A stretch of DNA of 37,945 nt from Lachnospiraceae bacterium NK4A144 (GTDB taxonomy: Bacteria > Bacillota > Clostridia > Lachnospirales > Lachnospiraceae): positions 1-37,945 of the forward strand of contig AUJT01000033.1 of NCBI GenBank assembly GCA_000424365.1, written 5' to 3'. Position 1 is the first letter of the stretch. The number at the start of each line of letters is the position of its first letter. The position numbers and the translations under genes are program-made. This document shows, piece after piece, positions 1 to 7,389 of the stretch. The notes below the pieces were generated by a model. It saw nothing but the letters and a program-made list of their open reading frames with translations, was not told the origin of the DNA and did not search any database.

Positions 1-165
1 ATCGAAGAAATCCTTGATACACTGAGCCCCCTTGAGAAAGAAGTGCTGGACCTTCATATGACTGGACTTAAAAACGGTGAGATCGCGCGGGTCCTCGGAC
101 GCGATGAAAAATCCACCGATAATGCCCTCCAGCGTATCAGAGCCAAGGTGCGTAAGGCACTGTAA
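1..165 (+). CDS. sigH: C-terminal end of SigH-like sigma-70 factor (partial)
   Basis: The frame is open from the window edge and gives 54 residues before TAA at 163-165. The sequence is a sigma-70 region 4 helix-turn-helix: an LSPLEKEVLDL segment, then GEIARVLGR, then KSTDNALQRIRAKVRKAL. The last segment closely resembles the KSIDNALQRVKRKL tail of Bacillus SigH, the RNA polymerase sigma factor for early stationary-phase genes. The 5' part lies outside the window, so regions 2 and 3 cannot be checked. A strong terminator follows directly and separates this gene from the glycan locus. It is most likely the conserved chromosomal neighbour of the accessory region. SigH is favoured over other sigma-70 types on this tail alone. 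Confidence 0.75.
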   Translation: MEEILDTLSPLEKEVLDLHMTGLKNGEIARVLGRDEKSTDNALQRIRAKVRKAL

Positions 166-184
166 GAGTGTAAGATCACCATCT

Positions 185-232
185 AAAAAGCAGAGCAGGA
201 ACCATTTATCACGGGTTCCTGCTCTGCTTTTT
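185..232 (+). terminator. Strong intrinsic terminator after the sigma gene
   Basis: There is a perfect 19-bp stem, 185-203 pairing with 214-232, with a 10-nt loop. The arms begin with five A and end with five T, so the hairpin could terminate transcription in both directions. It isolates the sigma factor gene from the recombinase/loaP control section. Confidence 0.9.
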
Positions 233-279
233 ATGCGGAGCACTTAGCGAGGTTTTCGAGCTTAGCGTAACTTGTTGCA
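231..279. repeat. 49-bp direct repeat, copy 1 (partner 2932-2982)
   Basis: The segment begins TTATGCGGAGCACTT and ends GTAACTTGTTGCA. A second copy in the same orientation lies at 2932-2982. By eye 43 of 49 aligned positions match, with a 2-nt indel in the centre. The pair brackets the recombinase and loaP genes. It may be a dispersed genomic repeat or the mark of a past recombination. Confidence 0.6.
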
Positions 280-611
280 CGGACACTATATGCTCAAAAC
301 TTTCGTAGAATGCTTAAATATCTGTAAGTCCTTAAAAATAAAATCTGAATTTATGATATCACTTACCCTAATCAATTACAATAAATGTTAACAAATGTAC
401 TGAAATATATACGTAATATTTTGGGTGTATTGCTGAAAATTTTAAAAATACTATATTTTCTATCGGTAAAAAGCATTTGAATATTTATTCGGCGCAATTA
501 TCTATATCCATACACTGTAAAAGCATTTTCATTATGGTCAAAAATTTGGTCATACAGTCTGGTTAATCCGCAGCATATATAATTTATTTGAATTCAAAAA
601 GGAGAATCACT
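280..611. other. AT-rich intergenic region upstream of the recombinase gene
   Basis: No coding frame is convincing here. The region is very AT-rich and probably carries the recombinase promoter. The best candidate is TTGCTG at 430-435, a 16-bp spacer and TATATT at 452-457, but it lies far from the start codon at 612. A second TATAAT-like box near 578-583 lacks a good -35. The motif AAAACTTTCGTA at 296-307 recurs inverted at 1971-1982 beyond the recombinase gene. Confidence 0.4.
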
Positions 612-1748
612 ATGTCCAGAGCTGGAAAATACATATATAAAAGAAAAGACAAAAGATGGGAAGGCCGTTACATCAAGTATTACGAAAACGGAAGAGCAAA
701 ATACGGATCTGTATATGGTCATACATGTCAGGAGGTGAAGGACAAGCTTGCCAAGCTAAAAGAAAGAATTTCAAAACGGAAGCTGAATAGTCCTGCCGGA
801 AATATTGAAAAGATAAGTAAAAATTGGCTGGCCGAGATTTCGCCGTTGCTAAAGGAGTCTTCAATTAATAAATATGAGGATATTCTTCAAAACTATATCA
901 TTCCCCAATTTCAGAATTCTGACCTATCTGACATAACTAATGAAAACCTGATAGATTTCAGTGGTAAGTTGTTAAACACAGGCGGAGTTAAAGGGAAAGG
1001 GCTTTCGCCATCCACGGTAAAACAAATATTGTCAGTAATGAATTGTCTCCGTATACATGCTCTGCGCCATAATTATACAGTGAATTACAGCACGGAGTGC
1101 GTAACAATAAAGAAAGCTCCTGATGAAATTCGTGTTTTCTCTGAGGCAGAAGAACAAAAGCTTATCGAATATCTCTGCAAAAATTACAATCTTACCTCAC
1201 TTGGAATCCTGCTTTGTCTTTTTTCAGGCCTTCGTGTAGGCGAAATATGTGCCCTTACATGGGATGATTTTGATTTTAATTCGGGTACATTTTCAGTAAC
1301 AAAGACGATGCAGCGCGTAAGAATAAAAGGAGACTCTGATAAAAAAAGCGAAGTAAAGATACTTGAGCCCAAAAGCAGATGTTCTGTAAGAACCATTCCA
1401 ATACCAGATAATCTGAAATTACTGCTTCTTTCTGAACAAGAGAAAGGAGCTTTTATTTTGACCGGAAATAGGGATAAGTATATCGAACCTCGTACGCTTC
1501 AGAATCGTTTCAAAAGGATCCTGGAGAAAGCAGGAATTGCAAAGGCAAATTATCATACAACACGTCACTCGTATGCAACACGTTGTATAGAACAGGGAGT
1601 AGATGTTAAATGTCTTTCGGAGATGCTGGGGCATGCCAGTGTTTCCATAACCCTTAATCGCTATGTTCATCCAAGCATGGATCTTAAAACATCTCATTTG
1701 TCAAAACTAACCCATTGTTATCCTATAAATATTGTCGATGCCGGATAA
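612..1748 (+). CDS. Tyrosine recombinase/integrase
   Basis: A 378-residue phage/Tn916-type tyrosine recombinase. All catalytic positions are visible: Arg208 in GLRVGE, a likely Lys254, His315-x-x-Arg318 in HTTRHSYAT, His341 in LGHAS and the nucleophile Tyr351 in LNRYVH. Residues 1-60 are basic and resemble an arm-type DNA-binding domain; residues 65-165 are the core-binding (SAM-like) domain. The ATG at 612 is preferred over an upstream in-frame TTG at 588 because AAAAAGGAG sits 7 nt before it. The gene lies alone between the sigma-gene terminator and loaP, and inverted repeats follow it at 1787-1941. This suggests a site-specific recombinase acting on the locus, either an inversion switch or a relic of island integration. 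The enzyme looks intact. Confidence 0.9.
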   Translation: MSRAGKYIYKRKDKRWEGRYIKYYENGRAKYGSVYGHTCQEVKDKLAKLKERISKRKLNSPAGNIEKISKNWLAEISPLLKESSINKYEDILQNYIIPQFQNSDLSDITNENLIDFSGKLLNTGGVKGKGLSPSTVKQILSVMNCLRIHALRHNYTVNYSTECVTIKKAPDEIRVFSEAEEQKLIEYLCKNYNLTSLGILLCLFSGLRVGEICALTWDDFDFNSGTFSVTKTMQRVRIKGDSDKKSEVKILEPKSRCSVRTIPIPDNLKLLLLSEQEKGAFILTGNRDKYIEPRTLQNRFKRILEKAGIAKANYHTTRHSYATRCIEQGVDVKCLSEMLGHASVSITLNRYVHPSMDLKTSHLSKLTHCYPINIVDAG

Positions 1749-2059
1749 ACCGGGACATTTTAGCCTGTCTATAAAAAATCACGTTCTTGTCAGTTTTTTG
1801 TTCAACGCATATTGAAATCCTGACTATTTGCGGTTTCATAGCTTTTTTCATTCATTTAAGCAATCTACGAAACTTTTTGGAAGAGCTGAAACCAATATAA
1901 CAGAGAATTAATCAACAGAGAATATGTTTGAAAACTGACAATTAGAAACACGCATTAACTGCGAGTTTCGTACGAAAGTTTTCACTGAACAGAAATGGGC
2001 AATTTTAAATGCGAAGCATTGTCCGTTTCAAAAGTCATACTTAGGGGGAGAGTAGACTT
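1749..2059. other. Recombinase-loaP intergenic region with inverted repeats
   Basis: This 311-bp stretch has no gene but much structure. An 11-bp inverted repeat, TTGTCAGTTTT at 1787-1797 and AAAACTGACAA at 1931-1941, encloses 133 bp; the similarity extends inward (CATATT at 1808-1813 against AATATG at 1921-1926). Inside are two direct copies of AACAGAGAAT at 1899-1908 and 1914-1923. A palindrome, TTTCGTACGAAA, lies at 1966-1977. A small hairpin (AATGC-GAA-GCATT) near 2009-2021, extendable by a GGGCAA/TTGTCC pairing, lies just before the loaP ribosome binding site. The only -10-like box in the enclosed segment is TATAAC at 1896-1901, without a clear -35. Confidence 0.6.
1787..1941. repeat. 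Inverted repeats bounding a 133-bp segment (candidate inverton)
   Basis: The arms are TTGTCAGTTTT at 1787-1797 and its exact reverse complement at 1931-1941, with weaker matching beyond the 11-bp core on both sides. The total span of 155 bp, next to a tyrosine recombinase gene and upstream of loaP, matches the geometry of invertible promoters that control capsule loci in gut bacteria. No strong promoter is visible inside, so these may instead be recombinase-binding or former attachment sites. Confidence 0.45.
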
Positions 2060-2614
2060 ATGTGGTATGTGGTTCAGACAAGAACGGGCGAAGAAGAAAA
2101 GATAAAGCAGATTATCGGGAAACTAAAGAGCCTTGATAAAGATGCGGTATGCTTTACTCCGACTTATGAGGGAGTAAAGCGCAGCGGCGGGAAGAATCGG
2201 ATCTATTTAGCTACACTATTTCCGGGATACATTTTTGTCGATACGAAGCATCCGGAAAAAATACTTGATGCACAAAGTAAGATGACAGAATTCATAAAGC
2301 TGCTTGGCGTTGAAAATAATGAAGAAGGTATTGTGATAACGCCGGTTAGTAATGAAGAGAAAAAATTTATCAAATCACTTATTGATGATGATTATCTGAT
2401 GCATGTGAGCCTCGTAAAGCTCAATGAAAAACATAAGATCGAAAGCATCGTTGGCCCGTTAGAGCAATATTGGGACAAGATAGTAAAAATGGAATATCGT
2501 AAGCGCCGTGCGATTGTCGAAACGGAGATATTTGGACATAAGCACAGGATCCTGTTCGGATTGTGGGGTTATGAAGATCCTGCACGGGATAATATTTTCG
2601 TACAGAATTCTTAG
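2060..2614 (+). CDS. loaP: LoaP-type NusG paralogue (transcription antiterminator)
   Basis: A 184-residue NusG-family protein with an NGN domain at residues 1-110 (start MWYVVQTRTGEE; core LFPGYIFV at 53-60) and a C-terminal KOW-type domain (IVGPLEQYWDKIVKM, then RRAIVETEIFGHKHRI). Length, the WYVVQ start and placement before a long polysaccharide cluster fit LoaP, the specialised NusG of Firmicutes. Known LoaP proteins bind RNA polymerase and a hairpin in the nascent leader and let polymerase read through terminators in long polysaccharide or polyketide operons. GGGGGAG precedes the ATG. Terminators lie at 3929-3972, 32417-32471, 34610-34648 and 36129-36170, and no clear promoter precedes the first glycan gene, so read-through driven by this protein is plausible. 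Housekeeping NusG is unlikely given the context. Confidence 0.88.
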   Translation: MWYVVQTRTGEEEKIKQIIGKLKSLDKDAVCFTPTYEGVKRSGGKNRIYLATLFPGYIFVDTKHPEKILDAQSKMTEFIKLLGVENNEEGIVITPVSNEEKKFIKSLIDDDYLMHVSLVKLNEKHKIESIVGPLEQYWDKIVKMEYRKRRAIVETEIFGHKHRILFGLWGYEDPARDNIFVQNS

Positions 2615-3005
2615 AGTTATTTCTTATTCAAAAGTTCCAAATCATAAAAAAGCATTGAATGCATTAAGCGTTGAGTAACGATTTTGCAGAGATGTTGTCA
2701 TATGATGTCATGAACTGCATTTGATTTAAGATGCAGGATGGCGAAGCGCGGTCAAAAAGCAAGAGTACTTTACATCGGAGTCCACGCATGGTACTATGAT
2801 TAAGCATTTTAAATCATGTCTGGATTCTGGCGTTCGCCGATAAATTCCCATGTGAAGAAAATATATAGTGATATTGAATCTAAAGACCCATAAACATTTT
2901 ACTTCTTAATTCTTTATCCGGACATATTTAATTATGCGGAGCACTTGCTGAGGTTTTATCGAGCCTGGTGTAACTTGTTGCAATATTAAATAAGGAGAAA
3001 AGAAT
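2615..3005. other. Intergenic region between loaP and the Rpn-like pseudogene
   Basis: The first 150 bp after loaP is unique and contains small hairpins: GCATTGAATGC near 2653-2663, and CTGCAT/ATGCAG near 2717-2738. From about 2768 the sequence closely matches 34831-35072, the leader of the intact Rpn-like gene, so it belongs to the duplicated element. At 2938-2983 the two leaders carry unrelated inserts between the same flanks: repeat 2 of the direct-repeat pair here, a CGTAACTG/CAGTTACG hairpin in the other copy. No protein-coding frame is convincing. Confidence 0.6.
2932..2982. repeat. 51-bp direct repeat, copy 2 (partner 231-279)
   Basis: The segment begins TTATGCGGAGCACTT and ends GTAACTTGTTGCA, like copy 1. 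It sits inside the leader of the decayed Rpn-like element, where the intact element carries a different hairpin insert. That placement suggests a small mobile or dispersed repeat, not an ancestral part of the leader. Confidence 0.6.
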
Positions 3006-3907
3006 TTGACAGAAGAACAAAGAGACAATCCGTTGTATTCGGATACGGCGTATGATGATGCATTCAGAACAATGGAAACATTGTGTGATGATCTTATAAT
3101 ACCGTTTGTTAATCTTATGCTTGGAGAAAAGTATGATTCTACAGCGGTTTTAAGAAGACTTCGCAACGAACATTTTGTAGAACACGAAGACGAATCTACG
3201 GATAGAAGAATTACGGATTCATTTTTTGAGATTATCTTTAATGGGATAACGAAAAGATATCATCTGGAATGTGAGAGCCAAAAGTACAGTGATGATATAC
3301 TCATAAGAATTTTTGAGTACGCAACGCAGATTGCCAAGGAAAATGGTGAAGGCAGTACCTATAAAATGAAGTTCAATTTTCCTAATTCCGGGCTTTTGCT
3401 TTTAAAGAAATTTGGTGGCGCATGTGATAAAGCTGTTATCGAGCTGGAGATGCCAGATGGTTCATCGTTGGAAAATGTCTTATTTTAATGAGGATGATAT
3501 TTTTGATAAGAAAGTACATATGTTTATCACGTTTTTGATATTTAACTATAAGGATGAGCTTAAAGACATTAATGACATTTTCCTTCCATGCTATCATAAG
3601 ATTAGTACATAGCGTGGCATATAAGTTTTCAATGAAATATAAAAATGTTCAGAAGAAAGTGGGTGATGTCATGGGTGGAAAAGTTATAGAATTGCCAGAG
3701 ATAAAAATATATGCTGAAGGAAAAGCTGAAGGTGAGGCTAAGGGTAAAGTAGAAGAACGTGTAGAAAGCATTAAGATTTTTGTCCGGGATAAAATAGAGG
3801 ATGAAATAGTAACAGAAAAGATTATTGATAAACTCAAGAAGAACTACAATCTTTCGCCTGAAGAGGCGAAGCGATACATAGATCAGTGTATGGCTGAGAT
3901 GAATTAA
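3006..3907 (+). pseudogene. Rpn-like PD-(D/E)XK nuclease gene, decayed
   Basis: This is a broken copy of the intact gene at 35073-36107. It starts at the same TTG after AATAAGGAGAAAAG and is almost identical for about 155 codons, including the conserved LECESQ and RIFEYATQIA segments. A deletion of about 20 bp near 3470 shifts the frame and brings a stop at 3486-3488. A second deletion of roughly 90 bp near 3580 removes the charged helical segment. The remainder, to MAEMN and TAA at 3905-3907, is readable in another frame. The Ala-Glu-Gly-Lys repeat near the end is about 24 bp shorter than in the intact copy. The family is related to recombination-promoting nucleases. This copy should be inactive. 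Confidence 0.85.
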
Positions 3908-3928
3908 TAGAATAAATATGAAAATGGG

Positions 3929-3972
3929 AACTCTCAATGCAGTCGATAAGATGGCCTGCATTGGGAGTTTTT
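3929..3972 (+). terminator. Terminator upstream of the glycan cluster
   Basis: Arms AACTCTCAATGCAG (3929-3942) and CTGCATTGGGAGTT (3956-3969) pair with one G-U, followed by T residues. The homologous hairpin at 36129-36170 has changed both arms together (TGCAG/CTGCA becomes TGTAAG/CTTACA), so pairing is conserved. Polymerase coming from loaP would have to pass it to reach the cluster. Confidence 0.85.
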
Positions 3973-4005
3973 ATATACACAAAATATTTGGAAAACGTAA
4001 CAGTT

Positions 4006-4024
4006 CATGGGGGCTGACCCCATG
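4006..4024 (+). promoter_or_regulatory. GC-rich leader hairpin before the first glycan gene
   Basis: CATGGGG (4006-4012) pairs with CCCCATG (4018-4024) across a 5-nt GCTGA loop. It stands out in an AT-rich leader. It may be an RNA recognition element for LoaP or a dispersed hairpin repeat; the flanking CGTAACAGTTC resembles part of the hairpin near 35010-35047. No T-tract follows, so it is not a normal terminator. Confidence 0.4.
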
Positions 4025-4081
4025 TTCGGGAGAATCCGATGAAGAACCTTATTAATTTTGAGTCTATATAAGGAAGGCATA

Positions 4082-5131
4082 ATGAAGTTGAACAAATGCA
4101 AAATCTTAATAACCGGTTGTGCTGGATTTATAGGAGGAGCATTAGCGTTAAGGCTTGTTGAAACAACTTCAGCACAGATAATCGGCATAGATAATATGAA
4201 TGATTATTATGATGTGAGACTGAAAGAGTATAGGCTCAAAAGAATAATTGAAAAAGATAATGAAACGAAGTTTGAATTCGTAAAGACCGATATAACGAAC
4301 AAACAAGAAGTGTTTGAAATATTCGAAAAATTCAAACCGGATATAGTTATTCATCTAGCTGCACAAGCTGGAGTTAGATATAGCATAGAAAACCCTGATA
4401 CATATATCATGTCTAACATTATTGGATTCTACAACATGTTAGAAGCATGTAGATATGCGAAAGAAAAATTAGGTTTTACAGTTAAGCACTTTATGTTTGC
4501 AAGTTCATCATCGGTTTATGGAAACAATGAAAAAATCCCTTATTCTGAAAATGACAATACAGACCATCCGGTGTCTTTATATGCAGCAACAAAAAAAGCA
4601 GATGAAGTGATTGCGTATTCATATTCAAAACTTTATGGAATACCAATGACAGGAATGCGCTTTTTTACTGTATATGGTCCGGCAGGACGTCCGGACATGG
4701 CATGTTATGGTTTCACAGAAAAACTTGTGAATGGTAATAAAATCGAACTCTACAATAATGGTGAAAATAAGAGAGATTTTACATACATTGATGACGTTGT
4801 TGATGCAATAGTTGAAATATCAAAGAGTGATCTATCAGCAATCAAAGATGAAGTCAATTATAGGATATTCAACATTGGAAATACAAATCCAATAGATACT
4901 AAAGCATTTGTATCCATTTTATTTAAAGCACTGAAAGATGTCGGATTAATTAAAAAGGAAACCCTGCTAAATGAGCATATAATCGCCCGAGAGAAACAGC
5001 CAGGTGATGTAGATGTTACTTATGCAGATGTAGAGTTGATACAAAGGTCTTATAGGTTTACACCCTGCGTTTCTATTAAAGAGGGTGTTAGAAAATTTTC
5101 TGAATGGTATAAGGAATATTTGACATATTGA
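4082..5131 (+). CDS. NAD-dependent epimerase, UDP-glucuronate 4-epimerase type
   Basis: A 349-residue extended short-chain dehydrogenase/reductase, the first gene of the cluster. The NAD-binding motif TGCAGFIG is at residues 11-18, the active-site serines SSSS at 141-144 and the catalytic YAATK (Tyr167, Lys171) follow. The segment GIDNMNDYYDVRLKEYRL near residues 35-52 is a signature of bacterial UDP-glucuronate 4-epimerases, which interconvert UDP-GlcA and UDP-GalA. This fits the downstream UDP-glucose dehydrogenase gene at 30104. The ATG at 4082 is chosen because AAGGAAGG precedes it at proper distance; an upstream in-frame start at 4058 lacks one. No clear promoter lies between the 3929 terminator and this start. 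Substrate is inferred from family similarity; another UDP-sugar is possible. Confidence 0.82.
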   Translation: MKLNKCKILITGCAGFIGGALALRLVETTSAQIIGIDNMNDYYDVRLKEYRLKRIIEKDNETKFEFVKTDITNKQEVFEIFEKFKPDIVIHLAAQAGVRYSIENPDTYIMSNIIGFYNMLEACRYAKEKLGFTVKHFMFASSSSVYGNNEKIPYSENDNTDHPVSLYAATKKADEVIAYSYSKLYGIPMTGMRFFTVYGPAGRPDMACYGFTEKLVNGNKIELYNNGENKRDFTYIDDVVDAIVEISKSDLSAIKDEVNYRIFNIGNTNPIDTKAFVSILFKALKDVGLIKKETLLNEHIIAREKQPGDVDVTYADVELIQRSYRFTPCVSIKEGVRKFSEWYKEYLTY

Positions 5132-5213
5132 AGCGAATGATAACATATCGTAACGAACTTTAAGGATAAATGTATCCCTATTCTGAATGCATTACATTAA
5201 CAAAAGGAGAGTT

Positions 5214-7052
5214 ATGACAGTTTTAGGTATATCCGCACTTTATCATGATTCAGCTGCGGCACTGGTTAAAGATGGTGAAATAGTTGCAGCTGCACAGGAG
5301 GAAAGATTTACAAGGAAAAAACATGATCCATCTTTGCCCCAAAATGCAATTAAGTATTGCCTTAGAGAAGGAAAAGTAGAAGTGGCAGATTTGGATGCTG
5401 TTGTTTTTTATGATAATCCATTTCTTACAGCTAACAGATTTGCGGCAAATTTGGCATATACAGGGAAGAATAGCGAAGATTTGTTAGAAATGTCATTAGA
5501 GCCTATTTTATTAGAGAGATTAAAGGTCGCGGAGAACTTGAGGAAGATACTTGGTCGTATTGGAAAGGATGATATTCTTTAGGCCACTAAGCATCACATC
5601 GCTCATGCAGCTTCAGCGTTTTATCCCTCTCCGTTTAATAGGTCAGCAATAATAACTGTTGATGGAGTGGGTGAGTGGACCACAACATCTATAGGTTACG
5701 GGGACGGAAAATCAATAATATTGGAAAAAGAAATAGAATATCCGCATTCTCTGGGACTTTTATATAGTGCATTTACCTATTTTTGCGGATTTAAGGTTAA
5801 TTTCGGAGATTACAAATTGATGGGATTGGCACCGTATGGTGAACCTGTTTATAAATCTCTTATTTTGGATGAATTAATTGATGTAAAAAAAGATGGCTCA
5901 TTTAGACTAAACCTTGACTATTTTGATTTTCAAAATGGACGAGCAATGACGAATGATGCTTTTGCCAAACTTTTTGGAGGCGAAAGAAGACTTCCTGAAT
6001 CTCTTATAACAAAACGAGAAGTAGATATGGCTTCTTCAGTTCAGGCAGTTGTTGAAGATGTTGTTTTGAAACTTGCTGGAACAGCAAAAGAAATGTATGG
6101 AGATAAAACAGATAATCTATCATTAGCAGGAGGGGTTGCACTCAATTGTGTGGCTAACGGAAAACTGCTAAGGCATGGTATATTCAAAAATCTTTGGATA
6201 CAGCCTGCATCAGGAGATTCTGGGGGGGCGCTGGGAGCAGCACTTTACTATGCGCATAACGTTAGAGGGATTGAACGTTTCAGAGATGATAAACATGATA
6301 TTCAAAAAGGAAGTTATCTTGGATGCAGTTTTAGCGATGATGAAATAGAAAGCTTCTTACAAGCTAAGGGATGTAAATATATAAAATCAGAAAATATCCA
6401 TGAAGATGTGGCTGAACTGTTAGCAGATGAAAAAGTTATAGGACTATTCGAAGGTCGTATGGAGTATGGACCAAGGGCACTAGGAAATAGAAGTATTATA
6501 GGTGATCCAAGGTCTGAAAAGATGCAATCAAAATTGAATCTGAAAATAAAGTATAGAGAGTCATTTAGACCATTTGCACCATCGGTTTTGGAAGAGAAAG
6601 CGTCAGATTATTTTAAACTCGAAGGCGAGAGCCCATATATGCTATTGTGTGCTGATGTAAAAGAGGAAATTAGGAAAAGTTTTGATCTGAATTCTGAACT
6701 TGATAACAGTAAAGGAGACCTTTTGCAGGTGGTTAATTGTCCAAGATCATCTATTCCGGCAGTCACTCACGTAGATTATTCAGCAAGAATACAGACTGTA
6801 AGCAAGGAGACAAATCCATTTTATTATGAGCTTATAAAGGCATTTGAAAAGAAAACAGGATGCGCAGTGATTGTAAATACTTCATTTAATGTTAGAGGAG
6901 AGCCAATAGTCTGCACACCTGAAGATGCATTTTTATGTTTTATGCGAACTGAAATGGATGTCTTGATAATGGGTAATTACATATTGTTAAAAGGAGAGCA
7001 GAAGCCTCTGGAAGAAGCCAGTGATTGGAGAAAACAATATGAATTGGATTAA
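5214..7052 (+). pseudogene. O-carbamoyltransferase (NodU/CmcH family) interrupted by one in-frame TAG
   Basis: The frame from ATG 5214 (ribosome binding site AAAGGAG) to TAA 7050-7052 spans 613 codons, the normal family length, but codon 123 (5580-5582) is TAG. No frame change occurs. Both sides are well conserved: LGISALYHDSAAALV at the start; then, directly after the stop, KHHIAHAASAFYPSP (catalytic HH) and VDGVGEW; later EYGPRALGNRSI, FRPFAPSVL and NTSFNVRGEP. The family uses carbamoyl phosphate and ATP to carbamoylate hydroxyl groups of sugars or natural products. Here it would decorate the glycan. The product is active only if the codon is suppressed or is a sequencing error. A fragment restarting at GTG 5667 would lack the HH motif. 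The otherwise perfect frame suggests a recent mutation. Confidence 0.85.
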
Positions 7053-7371
7053 CGGTAAAGATGTCGAAAAACTGAAAAGTATCCTTTCGGAATATGAAAA
7101 CATAAATCGATTTGAAAGGATAAATTCGGATACAGAATTATATTTCAGGAATATTTCATCAACAGATGAAGACTTTACTGAAATTAGATTTGATACCATA
7201 TTGGATCTTAAAAGTAAGATAGGCTCTCATTCTCAAAATTGCGATGAAAAAATTGTACATGAATTAGCAAAGCTGTACTATAAATTACTTTTTTATGACA
7301 GCAATAGCTCCCAAAATAGTGAACAAAAGAACGATGATTTATCTATTCCGGATTACATATATACTTTTTAG
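7039..7371 (+). CDS. Small protein of unknown function (110 aa)
   Basis: The ATG at 7039 overlaps the end of the carbamoyltransferase frame by 14 bp and has GGAG 8 nt before it, which implies translational coupling. The 110-residue product is charged and probably mostly helical, with no signal peptide or membrane segment. A short amphipathic stretch, IVHELAKLYYKLLFY, lies near residue 75-90. No known family is recognised. The coupling suggests a partner or accessory of the neighbouring enzymes. Confidence 0.6.
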   Translation: MNWINGKDVEKLKSILSEYENINRFERINSDTELYFRNISSTDEDFTEIRFDTILDLKSKIGSHSQNCDEKIVHELAKLYYKLLFYDSNSSQNSEQKNDDLSIPDYIYTF

Positions 7372-7389
7372 GAATGTAAGGATAAAAAT

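Larger units (their letters stand above)
2768..3972 (+). repeat. Rpn-like element, decayed copy (direct repeat of 34831-36170)
   Basis: This segment, from TACTTTACATCGGAG to the T-tract after TTGGGAGTT, matches 34831-36170 along its length, apart from a swapped 45-bp leader insert, deletions in the gene and fewer repeats near the C-terminus. The copies lie in the same orientation about 32 kb apart and bracket the glycan cluster. The shared unit is leader, Rpn-like gene and terminator. Confidence 0.75.

Noticed and set aside
231-2982. Direct repeats as true attL/attR of an integrative element
   Set aside because: The copies differ at several positions and by an indel, there is no tRNA gene beside them, and one copy lies inside another element; kept only as a repeat finding.
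3412-3612. Alternative frame in the decayed Rpn-like gene as a separate small gene
   Set aside because: It is only the shifted frame around two deletions when compared with the intact copy.
5580-5582. TAG read as pyrrolysine or another recoded amino acid
   Set aside because: No pyrrolysine genes are in the window, the position is not known for it in carbamoyltransferases, and other genes here end in TAG normally.
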